This document shows positions 48,602 to 61,479 of a DNA stretch of 64,000 nt, in pieces. The position numbers and the translations under genes were made by a program. The DNA comes from Beroe ovata (taxonomy: Eukaryota; Ctenophora; Nuda; Beroida; Beroidae): positions 117,627 to 181,626 of the forward strand of contig CAMPET010000049.1 of assembly GCA_946803715.1 (NCBI GenBank), written 5' to 3'. Positions within the stretch are counted from its first letter, which is position 1. The number at the start of each line of letters is the position of its first letter. The notes below the pieces were generated by a model. The model was not told the DNA's origin. It saw only the letters and a list, made by a program, of their open reading frames with translations, and made no database searches.

Positions 48602-51600
48602 TTATAGGGAAGAGTTACCAGTACAGTAAGCACTGTCAGCCATGACAAGGTGCAGCACGGCAGGGAAGAGGTGCTGAGCGTCACCCAACAGGACTGCCAC
48701 CTTATCCTGCACCTCCTTCTCAAATGATATGTTCTCATCGTCACTCTCCTGTACTCGCTACAAAAGGGGGGGAGTGATAAGAGGTGGTGATGGTCCTGTC
48801 AACAAAACCCATGGTTTGTTAACAGGGGTGGTGGCTACAGGGAGTTTGTTAACAGAAATCAGGAAGGGCAACAGGGGCTCTTCACCCAACAAGGTAACAA
48901 GTAGCGATTCATCATAGTTCGGTGATGTGAGTTTCATCAATGATGATTCATCACTGATTACACTTCATATCACGGAACATCACCGGAATTTCACACATAC
49001 CTGTATGATATTGTAAGCTTGTAGGAGTATCTCATGTCCGATCCTCCTCTCCAGCGCCTCACGTGACTGCTCCAGCCGTGCGAACACGCTGTCACTCTCC
49101 GCAAACCCCTCATCATCCTGACAACTATCCTCAAACTGGGGAGAGGTACTCCGCACGGAGGAACAGTTTTTGGAACTGTCCGCATCGTTCACACCCGAGC
49201 TACTCCCCTCCTCCTCCCCCTCCTCCTCACTCCTCTGCTCGTCCTCCAGGTCACTGTGTGCCGGCTCGAACTTGTCGCTGTCGTACTCGTCGCCCACCTC
49301 ACTCTGTTCCAGAACACTCTGTAGACTCTTCACCAGCTCCTCGTACTCCTCGAGATCGGAGTCGGGCGAACTCTCGTCCTTGTCGGAGTTGTTGCCCGCA
49401 CGGGGCGTGTGATACTTGGATCCGCTCATGTTCCCTTCTTCCTCGTTCTCCGACAACGAGGCTGTGATCTTAGCCTCAGTCTCGTTGATGTTGTTCAGAT
49501 TGGGCAGTGAGACTGTTTTCAGTTTCTGTGCGTTGATATCGTACTGTCCTGATGCTAGGCCAGCCAGGGTTGCTTCCTGCTCTTCTGATTTCAGTTTAGC
49601 GAGGATGGACTTGGCGTTCATAGGAGTGGAGGGACTAGCTGCATCATTTGGAGGTAAGATCACAGGATCAGGCGCATCAGGAGATTTCTTGCCAGGGGAA
49701 ATGAGGAAACTCTCCTCATCTACCTCTCCTGTTCTGTGAAGAGATTTCTCCAATTCCTCTGTCTCCTCTACTACTTCCTTCTTGCTCTCCTCGGCTTGTG
49801 TGGGCTGGTCCTCGGTCCAGGCCCCGCCCTCGTCCTGTGTGGTAGCCCCCACCCTCACACTCACCCCCAAATCCACACTCTCCAACCCATCATCCTCTTC
49901 CACACCAGCAGAGGTGGACTTGACCTCATCTGTAATCGTCTTGGATCCAGTGCTCTCTTTCGTCTTATCAGATACTTTACTCGACTCGTTCATGATATCA
50001 TCTGCCCTCATGAAGTTATCTATTCCCCCTAGCTTGACACCACTGTTACAGCTACTCATGGTGTCACTTGGAGCTGGATCTCCTACTTGTTTGGTGGTGT
50101 CAATCTCCTCGCCGTGAGGTGTCTCTGGTGGTGCTATTTCTTCTTCTTTTTCTGCAACACCATCTTGCGATTTGTTGTGGTCTGAAGTAACGGAATGTGC
50201 GTTATAATACGCCACAGATTTACATTATTGTGTTTAAAGTCAATGTAACATTTTCAATCGTTAAATAATCCATTCAATAGTTTTAAAGTTTTAACAAACT
50301 TGAGATTTCGTGAATAGTAGATATATTTTCACTCTGTCATGTTTACGAAAACTTGCTAAGTACGTGAAAATGGTTGATGCGATCATTAGAGGAATCACAC
50401 GAGATGCAAGAGTGGGTGTTAAAGCACATTGGGACCTGATACTCTGATATTTCGCCATCCCAATGTGACGCCCTCAGAGGGCCCTCTGATACAGGCTATA
50501 TGATATCATGCTGTCTAGGACAGGCTAACAAGGTGGCCACCTATCATGGACCACAGTACTATCGAACTAAACGCTCTAATAGAATCATTAATTAAATCAT
50601 TAATCAACTCAATCCGAGAAGTAATGCAGGTTAGGCGGCACGCGCGCATAAAGTTTTGTCACACACAATGCTGATAATGAAATTTCGTACATCTGTCACG
50701 ACTAAACTTGCTAGTACCAAAAGAGATTTTCGCAGAGAATTGCCACTTTATAGCAATTACGCACCCGAAACAACGTAGGTTCCTGGTTGCAACGTCTTTT
50801 CCGACAACTTCTCGTAGAGTGAGTCATGTTTGGAAACCTCCCACTTTTTCCGTTCCTGCGTTCTGGGGGAAGTGTTGGTGGGCGTTTCTCCCTCAACATC
50901 CAGTTGTTGTCCCCACTTCTTCCGCTCTTTAGGGGGTGCAGCAGGCACTTCCTGGTACAGATGACAACGTGATTTTCTGTTATTTCGCGTGAATAGCGAG
51001 ATCCATTGCATAATTGACAATGAACATACCGGTGGAACATTCTGCAGTTCAGCAATATTCATCCCGTTACCAGGATTCTTGACAAATGTTCCCCCGCACT
51101 TCTTGACACCACCCTCTCCTGTTGACACCTCCTCCTCCTCATGCTTAGGGAGCACTTCGTCTCTCGGCAACTGAGGGGGCTGTTCGGTGTCAATGACTGA
51201 TTCACCCGCCGTTTCCATATAACTGTAACCGTTTTTGCTCGGCCTGATGGGACGGTCGTCTCCACTTTGTCTCACTTCCTGTCTCACTTCTTGCCTCACT
51301 TCCCTTTTCACTGGTTCTGGGTCCGGTGGCAGCTGCTCTCTTTCTTTCCGTCGTTTTTCTAGCTGTGCTCTAAGAGCAGCTGCTTTCTCGTCTGCCTGTT
51401 TCTGGGTTAGCGTCCGTTCAGTTTATTGTGTTTACAGTGTCTACTGTCTATTAACTTATTAAGTGTCTGTGCAGTGTATGTGGTGTCTGTGTCCCTCATG
51501 ATTGTAGATTGTATGTAGATTGCTGTGTTTCGTTGCATGTGGATTGGAGGAAAGTGTATACTGCATGGAGTCAATATGTTTACTGGAAGTCACGCACTTG

Positions 51601-54600
51601 ATTGTGAATAGACAAAGATGTCTCAGCCCCTATGTTTTATTGTCACAGTATTATTGTGTCGCCCTTGTGTCATCACTTCACTTATTCAAGCTGATAAACA
51701 TCTAGCTGATCATTTAATCGATACACAAATATGCTGTGTCCATGGTAACATTTACAACAACATTGTGTCACACTCATTGTGACTGCTGCTGTGTATTGCA
51801 TCATGTATACAGTCACGTCATGTACCTATACAGTCACGTAGCCGGACATTTTTTCCGGGCGATTTCTCGAATTTTCATCACTTTAAAGGGATGTTTTTAT
51901 TCGGGTTACACCCTGAAAGAGGAAGCAGAGGTCTGGTAGCGCAGCCCCCAGAAGCCGGAAAATTAAGTTTTGTGTGAATGCTATTGGAAATTTTTATTAG
52001 AAGTTCAATTATTGGGACCAGTTTGTCAGAACAAGGCTGTGTGACGATTGGGTTATAGATTCGTCACAACTTGCTGACACCACTAAATGACTGACGTCAC
52101 AGTCATATATGACTGTGACGTAGGAATGCTCGCAATGGAATGCGCTGACACCAGTATGTCAGAACAGGACTGTGTGACGATTGAGATACTGATTCGTCAC
52201 AACTTGCTGACACCACTATATGACTGTGACGTAGGAATGCTTGCAATGGAATGCGCTGACACCAGTATGTCAGAACAGGTCAGGGTGACGATTGGGTTAC
52301 TCATTCGTCACAACTTGCTGACACCACTTCATAGCTGTGACGTAGGAATGCTTGCGATGAAATGCGCTGACACCAGTTCGTTAGAAAAGGGCTGTGTGAC
52401 GATTGGGGCACTCATTCGTCACAACTTCCTGACACCACTACATTCTAACATTACTGTGGGGTAGGAATACACGCGATGAAATGCGCTGACACCAGTTTGT
52501 CAGAACAGGGCTGTGCGACGGAATGCGTTGACAATTCAAGGATTGTTTTTATTCGGGATTGCCCTTACAGCAAAGTAGAAGCTGCCCCAGGAGGTGTTCG
52601 AAAGGGTGAATTTCTTGAAAATTTTCATCAGAGGTCTAATTTTTCCTGCATGACGTATACAGACTACGTGTTTTCACGTGAAATGTTAGCATAATCAATA
52701 GACCACGTGTATGCAGTATACACGTGAATTAATGTGAGACTGTCATATACTGATTAGACAATGTCAGGATGATGTCACCTAGCAGTTTTCATGTAAAAAT
52801 TATCTGTTCATGCATATCAAAATTCAAACAAGTATGAAAATCGACAAAAACGAATGTCTTCAGCTTACTGATGAATGTACAGTGATAGATAATGCACTTG
52901 TATACTCAAAAGTATCTACCTTGAGAGCAAGTATCTTCTTCCTTCTTAGTTCCGGATCATATTCCCCATGGTCGTTCTTCTGCTTGATGTTCTTTCTCTC
53001 TTCAAAGTTATTCCTGGACAGTATGGAGACATTCTTAAAACTCGCAGAAAAATCATAGGATATTCAAACATATTACCTATAGGTACAAGCTACAAAAACA
53101 GCGAATATCTCTGTGTCATTTATCACCTTGACCCTCACTCTCATCACTGACCTTCTGATTGCCTCCAGCTTCTCTAAATATTCCTGTTCCTGCTTGTTCC
53201 TGGCATGGGGATCACCATTGACACCACCAGAACTCACTGGTGGTTTAACAGCCCCTCCTGCACCAAGAGCTGGCCCNCCCGCGGTCCCTCTGGCCCCCCC
53301 CTGTCTACGTGCCTGATAGGTAATACCTACCTATAGGTACAAGCTACAAAAACAGCGAACATCTCTGTGGCATTTATCCCTTTGACCCTCACTCTCATCA
53401 CTGACCTCCTGATTGCCTCCAGCTTCTCTAGATATTCCTGTTCCTGCTTGTTCCTGGCATGAGGATCACCATTGACACCACCAGAACTCACTGGAGCAGA
53501 TGGTTTAACAGCCCCTCCTGCTCCTGCACCAAGAGCTGGCCCAGGAGCTGGTTTACTGGGCTCTACTTTCTGTTCTCTGCTTGACACCTCTTCAGCTCTA
53601 CCTGATTATGAAGATTGTATGAGCGTTTATAAGTTTAGAAACAGCTATCTATTATATTCTCCTTCAATAGTTCTATTGAAAACATGCATCTGCTCATGAA
53701 TCCAAACCGACATCCACCTATTATAGTAAGTACACCAACCACCAAGAATGAAGAATCCTGCAAAGTCTCAAACATCCCTCAGTCACACATACACACTTAC
53801 CATTTCTGGCCGGGTTAATCTTGTAGTTCCAATCATCGACAGCCCAGGGGGCAGCACTGGCATTCTTCTCCTGGGCGGCCCTGGCCTTGTTCGCCTCCGC
53901 CTCTTTCTTCCGGGCGAGAAACTCCTGGATTATCTGATCTCGTTCCTTCTCCTCTACCATCGAGTCAACAGAGTCTCTCGACAAGTTCCTGAAATAAGAT
54001 TGTACATGCTAATAAGGAGACATTTCCTGATGAATTCGTTGTGCAAATTCGATGAACGAAAATCAATGACTGATCTCAAGGAAGGTCAAGTGATAACTGG
54101 GAAAGCGGCTGGTCGCGAGAAAATGTGCCTCCCTCCAAACATGTAAACATACGCATTCTCTTTCTCCTCTGTCCTCTTCTTCTTTGGATGTGGCGGTGAC
54201 TCGGATATCTGGGCTATCCAGTCCTTCTGAGCACCGAGTGCATTCCTCATCAACTGATTCTTCTGTGTTGGGGGGGATAGAGATCATATTTGAAACCACT
54301 GTATTTAATAACAACAAATCTATCAAAATATGGGGCAAGAGCATAGAGTGGACAATGGTGGCTACAATCCTCACTTTTTGTTTCTCCTGTAGCTCTGCTT
54401 GTTTCTGTCGAACGTCTTTCAGCTGTTTCTCCCGGATTTCTAGCTCTTCCTGTCTCTTCTTCCTCTTGTCAATTTCTTCTCTAAGATTCTGCAATTGTCG
54501 TGTGGCAACTATTGAAAACGATTAGGCTTGGCTGTTTCCTAGTTTTTTCATGCTCAGTTGTATACCAAACCTTTTCTCGTTCCAATCTCTCTTTTCGCTG

Positions 54601-56411
54601 CTTTTCTCTCAAATCACTGAGTTTTTCAGCAGCACTCTTTGGACGAATACCGCCATTTTGTAGTCCGTATATCTTGGCTGGGTCGTGCTTCATGGCTGAT
54701 AGGAACAGGTGTTGACAAATCATCCTCGGTTCCTTGGCGCGAAATAAATTATTAGGTAACTATAATGATAAGGTGATCTAGGTAAACTATCTAAGTACCT
54801 GGAACCGGACCGAACGCTGATTTTGGTTGGTGAGGCGGTTTCTTAGACATCACTGCATTTCTGTGCAGAACAGTGTGACTGAACTCTTCTTGCAGGATAT
54901 CTTCAGGTAAGAATCGTTTCACTCTTTCAAAGATGAAGGGCATCCGAAGAATGGCATTGATTGAGGGTCGAGAACTGCGGATAAATAACCAGGGCAAGTA
55001 GTTTGAAATGCAAAATGTAGTTGACAATCATCAACTTCATTTCGATTTTCCAGTTTTGCTTGTATAACACTTAGTTCAAACTAAGTACCTGGGAGCTCTT
55101 TCAAACAGTTTTGAAATGAGACCCCTGAGATTCCTGGAGTATCTTGTGCTGACCGGAGGGTAGTTACCACGCACAATCTTCATTACCAGATTCTTCATGT
55201 TCCCTGCTTCAAAGGCGTGTTTCAGTGTTGCCAGCTCATACAAGACACAGCCCAGCGCCCAAACATCGCTGCAAAAATATTGATTATGAAGAAATCAGAA
55301 TTCATATCATAATGTTATCACCGCAGTTGACTTTTCAACCGAATGAGCCGATCTTATAAGTACCTCTTGTTGTTGTAAGGCCTGTTTTCGCAAATTTCAG
55401 GACTCAGGTAGTAAGGAGTACCAATGCAGGTTCTTGCCAACTCCGCAGTGTTCCTCAATACTCTGGAAAAAGGTTTAACATAATCATTGCTCTTAGAAAA
55501 AGGTGACATTAAATCCTCATAAACGAAACCTCTTCATTGTATCCCAAACCTGGATATTCCAAAGTCCCCTAATTTGATTGTGAGCTGTCCATCAACATTT
55601 GTAAGGAAGATGTTTTGGGATTTTATGTCACGGTGTAAGATCTTCCTATCATGAACATGCTTTATGGCCAGACAAATTTGGGCAAACCAATCCAATATCT
55701 GCAGATGATGATAACTATTATATGCTGTAATCTGTATACAATATCTTATTGAAATGTACAAAACCATGACAGTTGAAACTGTACTTGTTCACTATGAATT
55801 GTATGCCACTAATTTTGCATTACCTGGTCTTCAGTGAAGAGCTGCCCTTTTTGTTGATTGATCTTATTGAACATGTCACCACCTTCACAATAATCCATGA
55901 CAATTGAAAGACAGCCTGAATTAAAATTCAATTTATACAATGTCTATTATCCATCACCAGAAGGGAAAATGCTTTAGAATGTGCAAACCTTTTTCTTCAA
56001 ATGAATCCTGGTAGGTCACAATATTAGGATGCTTCATCTTGGCCAACACACTTACTTCTCGCCTTGCTTCTTCCTTTTCTTTTGGTGCCAACTGAAAAAT
56101 GGAGAAATGAGAGCCAAAGAAACTTAAAGCCTGTTATTGTATGGACCGTTTATGCTCTTCTCATACGCTTATTGGTGTAATAAGACTATTAAAGGGTTAA
56201 TTCTCAAAATAACTATTGACATGCATAATGAACCATTTTTCATGAGTATAGCTGTGTTCTACTAATCTATCATTTGCATAATTGACAACAATACCTTTGA
56301 AATGCTGATTTGCTTGATAACATACTTCTTGCCATCTACTTTACTTTTAACTAAAAGTGCTTTCCCAAAACTTCCTTCACCAATATGTCGAATGACTGTG
56401 TACTGATCCAT
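48602..56411 (-). CDS. NEK1: NEK1 serine/threonine kinase (17 exons)
   Basis: NIMA-related kinase of cilia/centrosomes and DNA-damage response. Exons (high to low): 56411-56295, 56091-55989, 55915-55824, 55698-55550, 55462-55364, 55268-55089, 54974-54799, 54695-54571, 54488-54375, 54262-54153, 53988-53801, 53601-53406, 53013-52920, 51401-51030, 50951-50765, 50181-49001, 48757-48602; ~1212 aa (human ~1258). Kinase domain (residues ~1-265): [17 protein letters not shown] (Lys), [37 protein letters not shown]. Then a basic coiled-coil region ([36 protein letters not shown]), the NEK1-specific [10 protein letters not shown] and [11 protein letters not shown]...RRKKI, RKKW repeats, a long acidic tail, and a C-terminal helix ([14 protein letters not shown]). 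The last exon is read through to TAA at 48602; a splice at 48619 to an unseen terminal exon is possible. Intron 12 contains a duplicated, disrupted copy of exon 12. Confidence 0.93.
51888..52650. repeat. ~115-bp tandem repeat with internal hairpins, flanked by ~120-bp direct repeats, in NEK1 intron 13
   Basis: GACACCAGT.TGTCAGAACAGG...GTGTGACGATTG...ATTCGTCACAACTTGCTGACACCACT (quoted in part) recurs about five times from ~52,014 to 52,520, period ~111-131 bp. Each unit has GTGACGA and TCGTCAC, able to pair. The flanks 51,888-52,012 and 52,538-52,650 share TTTTTATTCGGG..., GCCCC.G.AG and GAAAATTTT.AT.AGA.GT..AATT.  A composite repeat element; the open frame across it is not a gene. Confidence 0.8.
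53075..53545. repeat. Duplicated NEK1 exon 12 segment (53075-53276 and 53329-53545) around an N
   Basis: Both copies hold the intron sequence CCTATAGGTACAAGCTAC, then the exon end ([11 protein letters not shown]) and its [17 protein letters not shown] region, ending at CACCAAGAGCTGGCCC. The first copy stops there at N (53277). It is not in a usable splice phase (would bring in a stop) and has a small in-frame deletion relative to the second. Best read as an unmerged overlap of alleles, or else as a dead exon copy. Confidence 0.8.
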
Positions 56412-57400
56412 GTCACAGTAGAGGTCTTATTCCCAAAGATTAAGCTTCAAAAATGTCCCCATCCTTGAACATGGTGTAGCATGATTTTAATTGATATCTA
56501 ATAGCACAACATGAGCCCTTCATTGATGACAATACTTTCCATGATATCTACCTAAAGAAAAGTCTGCCACCTGGGCTCATTTGAATGAGATCATGATCAA
56601 GTACTGTCAACTGAAAGGGAAGAAACTCAGAAGGTTCAGGATTGACCAGAAATTGAACCAGGAACCCCAAGAATGGCACCTGTTGCACAATCAATGGCTG
56701 ATTGGTAGCTCAATCTGCCTTAATGTTCATTCAAGTGTATATAACTGTTATCCAGATAAATAACCCAGATTGGCCCATGTGTTATAATAACACTGTTATT
56801 CTATTTCTTGGCTGTTCTACAGCAGGAAGATTGATATGAATTATTGATTCACAGATACATGATAGCATAAAAGATGCAAAACATACTGTGCAACCTTTGA
56901 TTGTGCAAAAAAACGACTCTGCGGTTGGGTCAGTAGAGGGTCAGCAGGCCGCAGGGGGGCCGTAGGTTTGTGATCCATAGGTTTGCACACACTAAAATCT
57001 AATTTTGTATTGAAATTTTGAGTATAAAGAGTACAAATATGACATGAATTGAATATGTGGAATTTAAAAATTTGCCTTATTTATTGTCAGATTTTATCTG
57101 ACTTCTTTTTTTGAATTGAATCGAATAATTTTGACATGAATCAACACTAATAATCAACACATGCATGCGTGCCTTCATCGAATTTGAAGGCCTTTTTGGC
57201 CTCCGATGAATATGCAAAATCTATGATCCAAGTACGCACCGCAGAGCCCTTCACAGCTTCGCTGAAGCCGTAAAAATATAATATATGGCATAACACCTGT
57301 GAAGAATTTCATTGCGTAAGTTTAAAGTTGAAGTGGACAATTATAAAACATGAAAAATTAAAATGTACTAAAAAGATTGTTGTCAGTTGTAGGATTTTAC
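56412..57400. other. Upstream flank of NEK1, no gene recognised
   Basis: AT-rich sequence; 57,172-57,212 contains a relaxed copy of the TTCATCGAA...AAGGCC hairpin. No CpG island or clear promoter motif recognised. Confidence 0.45.
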
Positions 57401-57409
57401 CCTACCGTC

Positions 57410-58050
57410 GGTGCGCGCAATTTTCATTCCGCCTGCATGCCAGGGATAAAATCCCGCCAGCAAAGGTTGCCTGGCGAATGGCGATGCTAAGCCGGCCAGC
57501 TGAGCTGACGCGAGCCGCGAATCGGCGATTGCCAGCGAGAATAATTTGCCAGCGAGAATAATTTTGCGGCGCGCGCGCAATGAAATTCTCAGCTCGACAG
57601 GGCCGGGACTATCATTGACAGCCAAAGCAAAGGTCAAGTAAAATCTTACAAGTTGTCAGATAAGATGTTCATGTTACCTGATCTGACCTGTGCTGTGCTG
57701 TTAATGTTTCTCGCGCGCGGCGCGTGTGTGCACACGTTGCGCGCCCCTGTTCTACTCAGTGAACTGCGCGTACGTCTCCAAACCACGGAGACGCGCAGCG
57801 CGCGCGGAGTATTTGGGTCACGCAGCGCGGGAACAGGCGCGTGGCCATTGCATCTATAAGTATAAGGCCAAATCAACTTTTGAAACAAGCCTATTTCGAG
57901 AAACATCTGACAAACATTATTAACTGGAAAAGGGGTACTTGTTTGGCGATGCTAGATCGCTGATGCATGCGCAAGCCGCGGTGAGAATAAGTTCGGGCCG
58001 CGCGCGCAAAACGAAATTCTCGACATGGACAAGGTCTATCATCGATCGAC
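57410..58050. repeat. Cluster of CpG-rich dispersed repeats
   Basis: 57,440-57,600 carries GGCGATGCTA..GCCGGCCAGCTGAGCTGACG-type (quoted in part) and CGCGCGCGCAATGAAATTCT blocks. 57,715-57,840 is the inverted copy of 11,140-11,300. 57,945-58,045 matches the end and AACGAAATTCTCGAC...TCTATCATCGATCGAC block of the 34.1-kb element. Short open frames across these are repeat artefacts. Confidence 0.75.
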
Positions 58051-58096
58051 AAAAGGGGCACATGAATGAAAACTATACTTGGGGAATAAATTAAGC

Positions 58097-61000
58097 TCAA
58101 GTAAATTTTAAAATCATTTCCCTCACTGGGTTTCATTGGTTGAGTCTGTATTGAATAAAATTTTTTGTAACATGTAATGTGTGATGGTTTCATACCATAA
58201 ATTTTTATTTTATCTTATCTAAACCCAGTCATGATCTCTGCGTGGCATCATGACTCTCCAGTCTCCCTGTTATGTTTTTATTTACTCTTTTATTTATTGA
58301 GCACATAGATGGTCTGATACTCTGATAGTCATCAACCTATTAGCCCATTTTCTGCTCATAGAAGTCAGGACAGTGTGGTCCTATCTCAAGAATAGTAGAG
58401 GTATAGCTCTATCAAAGGCACCAACTGAGTTCAGCCTATGTACATCATGAAAACATGAAGTGTTCAGCTAGTGTGGCTTCATCATATTCATCCCCAAACT
58501 TATTTGTTTCCATACTTATCAACACCACTTTTTACAACCAAATTTGATGTAGATCCTGAAGATGGAGTTTTAGATTAGATGCCTTTTAATTCCAAAACTG
58601 TCAGTTGATAAGTGGGGTATATAAGGGTCAATTTATGATCAATGTGTCATACCTCTTGAGTTTCATTCACTTGTACTCATTGTGATATCATCTTATCATC
58701 TCAAAGAATAATGAAGTACATGGATTATGTAATCATCATTTCTATATGCCAGAACAGTGCCTATATTCTTTGACTAGGCCATCGGTACAGTGGATTTGAT
58801 TTCAACAAGCTGAATATTCATTGGTTTTTCCACCTGTCTCACTTGAGCTAAAGCTTATCTAAAGTGTATATTCATGAACTTTTAGGTTATTAAAGGTTTA
58901 AAGGGCTATATTGTGTAAGATGCAATTGATCAATCTGCCTTTCCTTCGGGGCTTCATTTGCCCACACTGTATTGATAAATTCTTTATATCTCAAACTGCA
59001 ACACACACTCATCATGCCACACTTATCATGCCATCGATTAATTATCTCAAAGACATGATTTATAGTTGCAGAGCCATCAGATAGAATAGTAAATTGATCT
59101 AAGAATGGATAATCTGAAACCAATTGTTCTCAGTTGTTGCCTGAAATAGGTGTTCAGATATACAATGACATGTATGCTCCCACTCTCATATCATGATTGC
59201 TATGTACCTAATTGTTCTACCTAATAGAACACATTTTTCATGATAGGATCAATAATCCATAAAAATGAACTAAAATCTGGGTTAGGTTAAGACTTAAGAC
59301 TATACTGAAACTGTTTTCAGTGATATGCAATTTTTTATGATCAGTCTATGATATGATACAGCCAGTGGCAAATATTGATAATCAAAATCTTCACCATAGA
59401 TCATGACAAAGAGATATTGGATTTTCTATCAAATTTTTTCAACCCTCAGTGAGTATATTTTGCTACCTATTAAGTTTTTGCAAAGTTTGTGTACACTATC
59501 TTACTGTTAGGAGGCATTGAACATTCTATCAATTCTCTTTATNTTTTACTCTGTACTCTGTAGATTTGATCGACGTCGCAAAATATTGAGTCCGCTCAGC
59601 CCAACGCAATTAAAAGACGTATTTTCATTTGTAAACAGAGTCAAAAGAGAATTAACTAACTATCTCTCATCGTAACTTATGCGACTCTTATTCAATCGTC
59701 CAATCCATGAACTAAGGACTGAACTAGGGTGATCCATCAATATTCGATATATCTGTCGGTGCATTGGGGATGTGCCTTTGGCCACGGAGCTCGCGCCGCA
59801 CTCGCATGCAAGCGCACACCGTTATAACTTTTGATATAGGCACAAGAAATCTCCTTTATCAGTTTATGATCCAAAATTTGAACAGTGTTCAATTGAGTAG
59901 CATCACCAAAAATTTCGGCTTTCGACATGAAGGCGCGCGCGCCGCGCGCGAAAAAAGGTCAGCCCAGGTAGCATCTGCCAAGAAAATTCTTGACTGGAGA
60001 AAAGGTAAATGATTAAAACATTACTAGGGATTGCCGGATGTTGTCTGTCCACTGTTTCTTGTGCGCGCCTTCATCGAAGGCCGAAACATGACTAGGGAAA
60101 TGACTAAGTAAATTTAAAATAATCATATCACTCACTGTGCACTGGGTTTCATTGAATGAGATTGTATTGAATAATTTTTTTGGAATGTGTCATGGTTTCA
60201 TACCATCAATTCTTATCTTATCCTATCTAAACCAATGGGTTCCAAAACCCAGTCATGATCTCCATGCAGCATGATGACTCTCCCTGTCATGTTTTTATTT
60301 TCTCTTTTATCTATTGTGCTGGCCATAAATGGTCTGATAGTCATCAACCTATTAGCCCATTTTGCTCATAGAAGTCAGGACAGTGTGGTCCAATCTCAAG
60401 AATAGTAAAGGTAGGTATAGTTACTATCAAAGGCATCGATTGAGTTCAGCCTATGTACATCATGAAAACATGAAGATGTTCAGCTAGTGTGGCTTCATCA
60501 GATTGATCGTTAAACTTATTTACTTCCAAACTTATCAACACTGAAGATGGAGTTTAGATTATATGAGTTTTAATTCCAAAACTGTCAATTAGTGAGGTGT
60601 GGCAGGGTCAATTTATGATCAATGTGTCATACCTCTTGAGTTTCATTCACATGTTCTCATCATGACATCATCTTATCATCTCAAAGAATAAGGTAGTACA
60701 TGGGTTATGTAATGATCATTTCTATATGCCAGAACAGTGCCTATATTCTTTGACTAGGCCATTGGTACAGTTGATTTGATTTCAACAAGCAGAAATTTCA
60801 TTGGGGTTTTTCACCTGTCACACTTGAGCTAAAGCTTATCCGAGGTTTAAATTCATGAACTTTTAGGTTATTAAAGGTTTAAAGGGCTATATTATGTAAG
60901 ATGCAATTGATCAATCTGCCTTTCCTTTTGGGCTTCATTTGCCCACACTCATCATGCCATCTATTTATCATCTCAAAGCCATCAGATAGAATAGTAAATT

Positions 61001-61453
61001 GATCTAAAATTGGATAATCTGAAACCAATTCTTCTCAGTTGTAGCCTGAAATTGTCATACAATAGGTGTTCAGATATACAACAATACGTATGCTCCCTCT
61101 CTCATATCATAATTGCTAAGTTATTGTTCTACTTAATAGAACATATTTTTCATGATAGGATCGATAATCCATAAAAAGAACTAAAATATGGGTTAGGTTA
61201 AGACTTAAGTCTATACTGAAACTGTTTTTAGTGATATGCAATTTTCTATGATCAGTTTTATGATATGATACAGCCAGTGACAAATATTGATAATCAAAAT
61301 CTTCACCATAGATCATGACAAAGAGATATTGGATTTTCTATCAAATTTTTTCAACCCTCAGTGAGTATATTTTGCTACCTATTAAGTTTTTGCAAAGTTT
61401 GTGTACACTTTCTTACTGTTAGGAGGCATTGAACATTCTATCAATTCTCTTTG
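58097..61453. repeat. 1.4-kb direct duplication (58,097-59,542 and ~60,105-61,453)
   Basis: From CACTGGGTTTCATTG through GGAGGCATTGAACATTCTAT to CAATTCTCTTT the two segments run in parallel with scattered substitutions and short indels (offset ~2,005 bp at the start, ~1,912 bp at the end). Copy one ends at the N at 59543; copy two runs on into the PLXDC-like gene. Between them are 560 bp with CpG-rich hairpin pieces (59,925-59,965; 60,033-60,088). There is no open reading frame of note, no TG...CA ends and no gag/pol, so an LTR pair is unlikely. An unmerged haplotype overlap fits best. Confidence 0.8.
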
Positions 61454-61479
61454 TCATATCATATATCATACTTTTTCAG

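Noticed and set aside
53130-53320. Mutually exclusive NEK1 exon
   Set aside because: Joining it to either neighbour shifts the frame into a stop, and the copy ends at an N.
58097-61453. LTR retrotransposon with 1.4-kb LTRs
   Set aside because: No TG...CA termini, no primer-binding site or polypurine tract recognised, no gag/pol between the copies.
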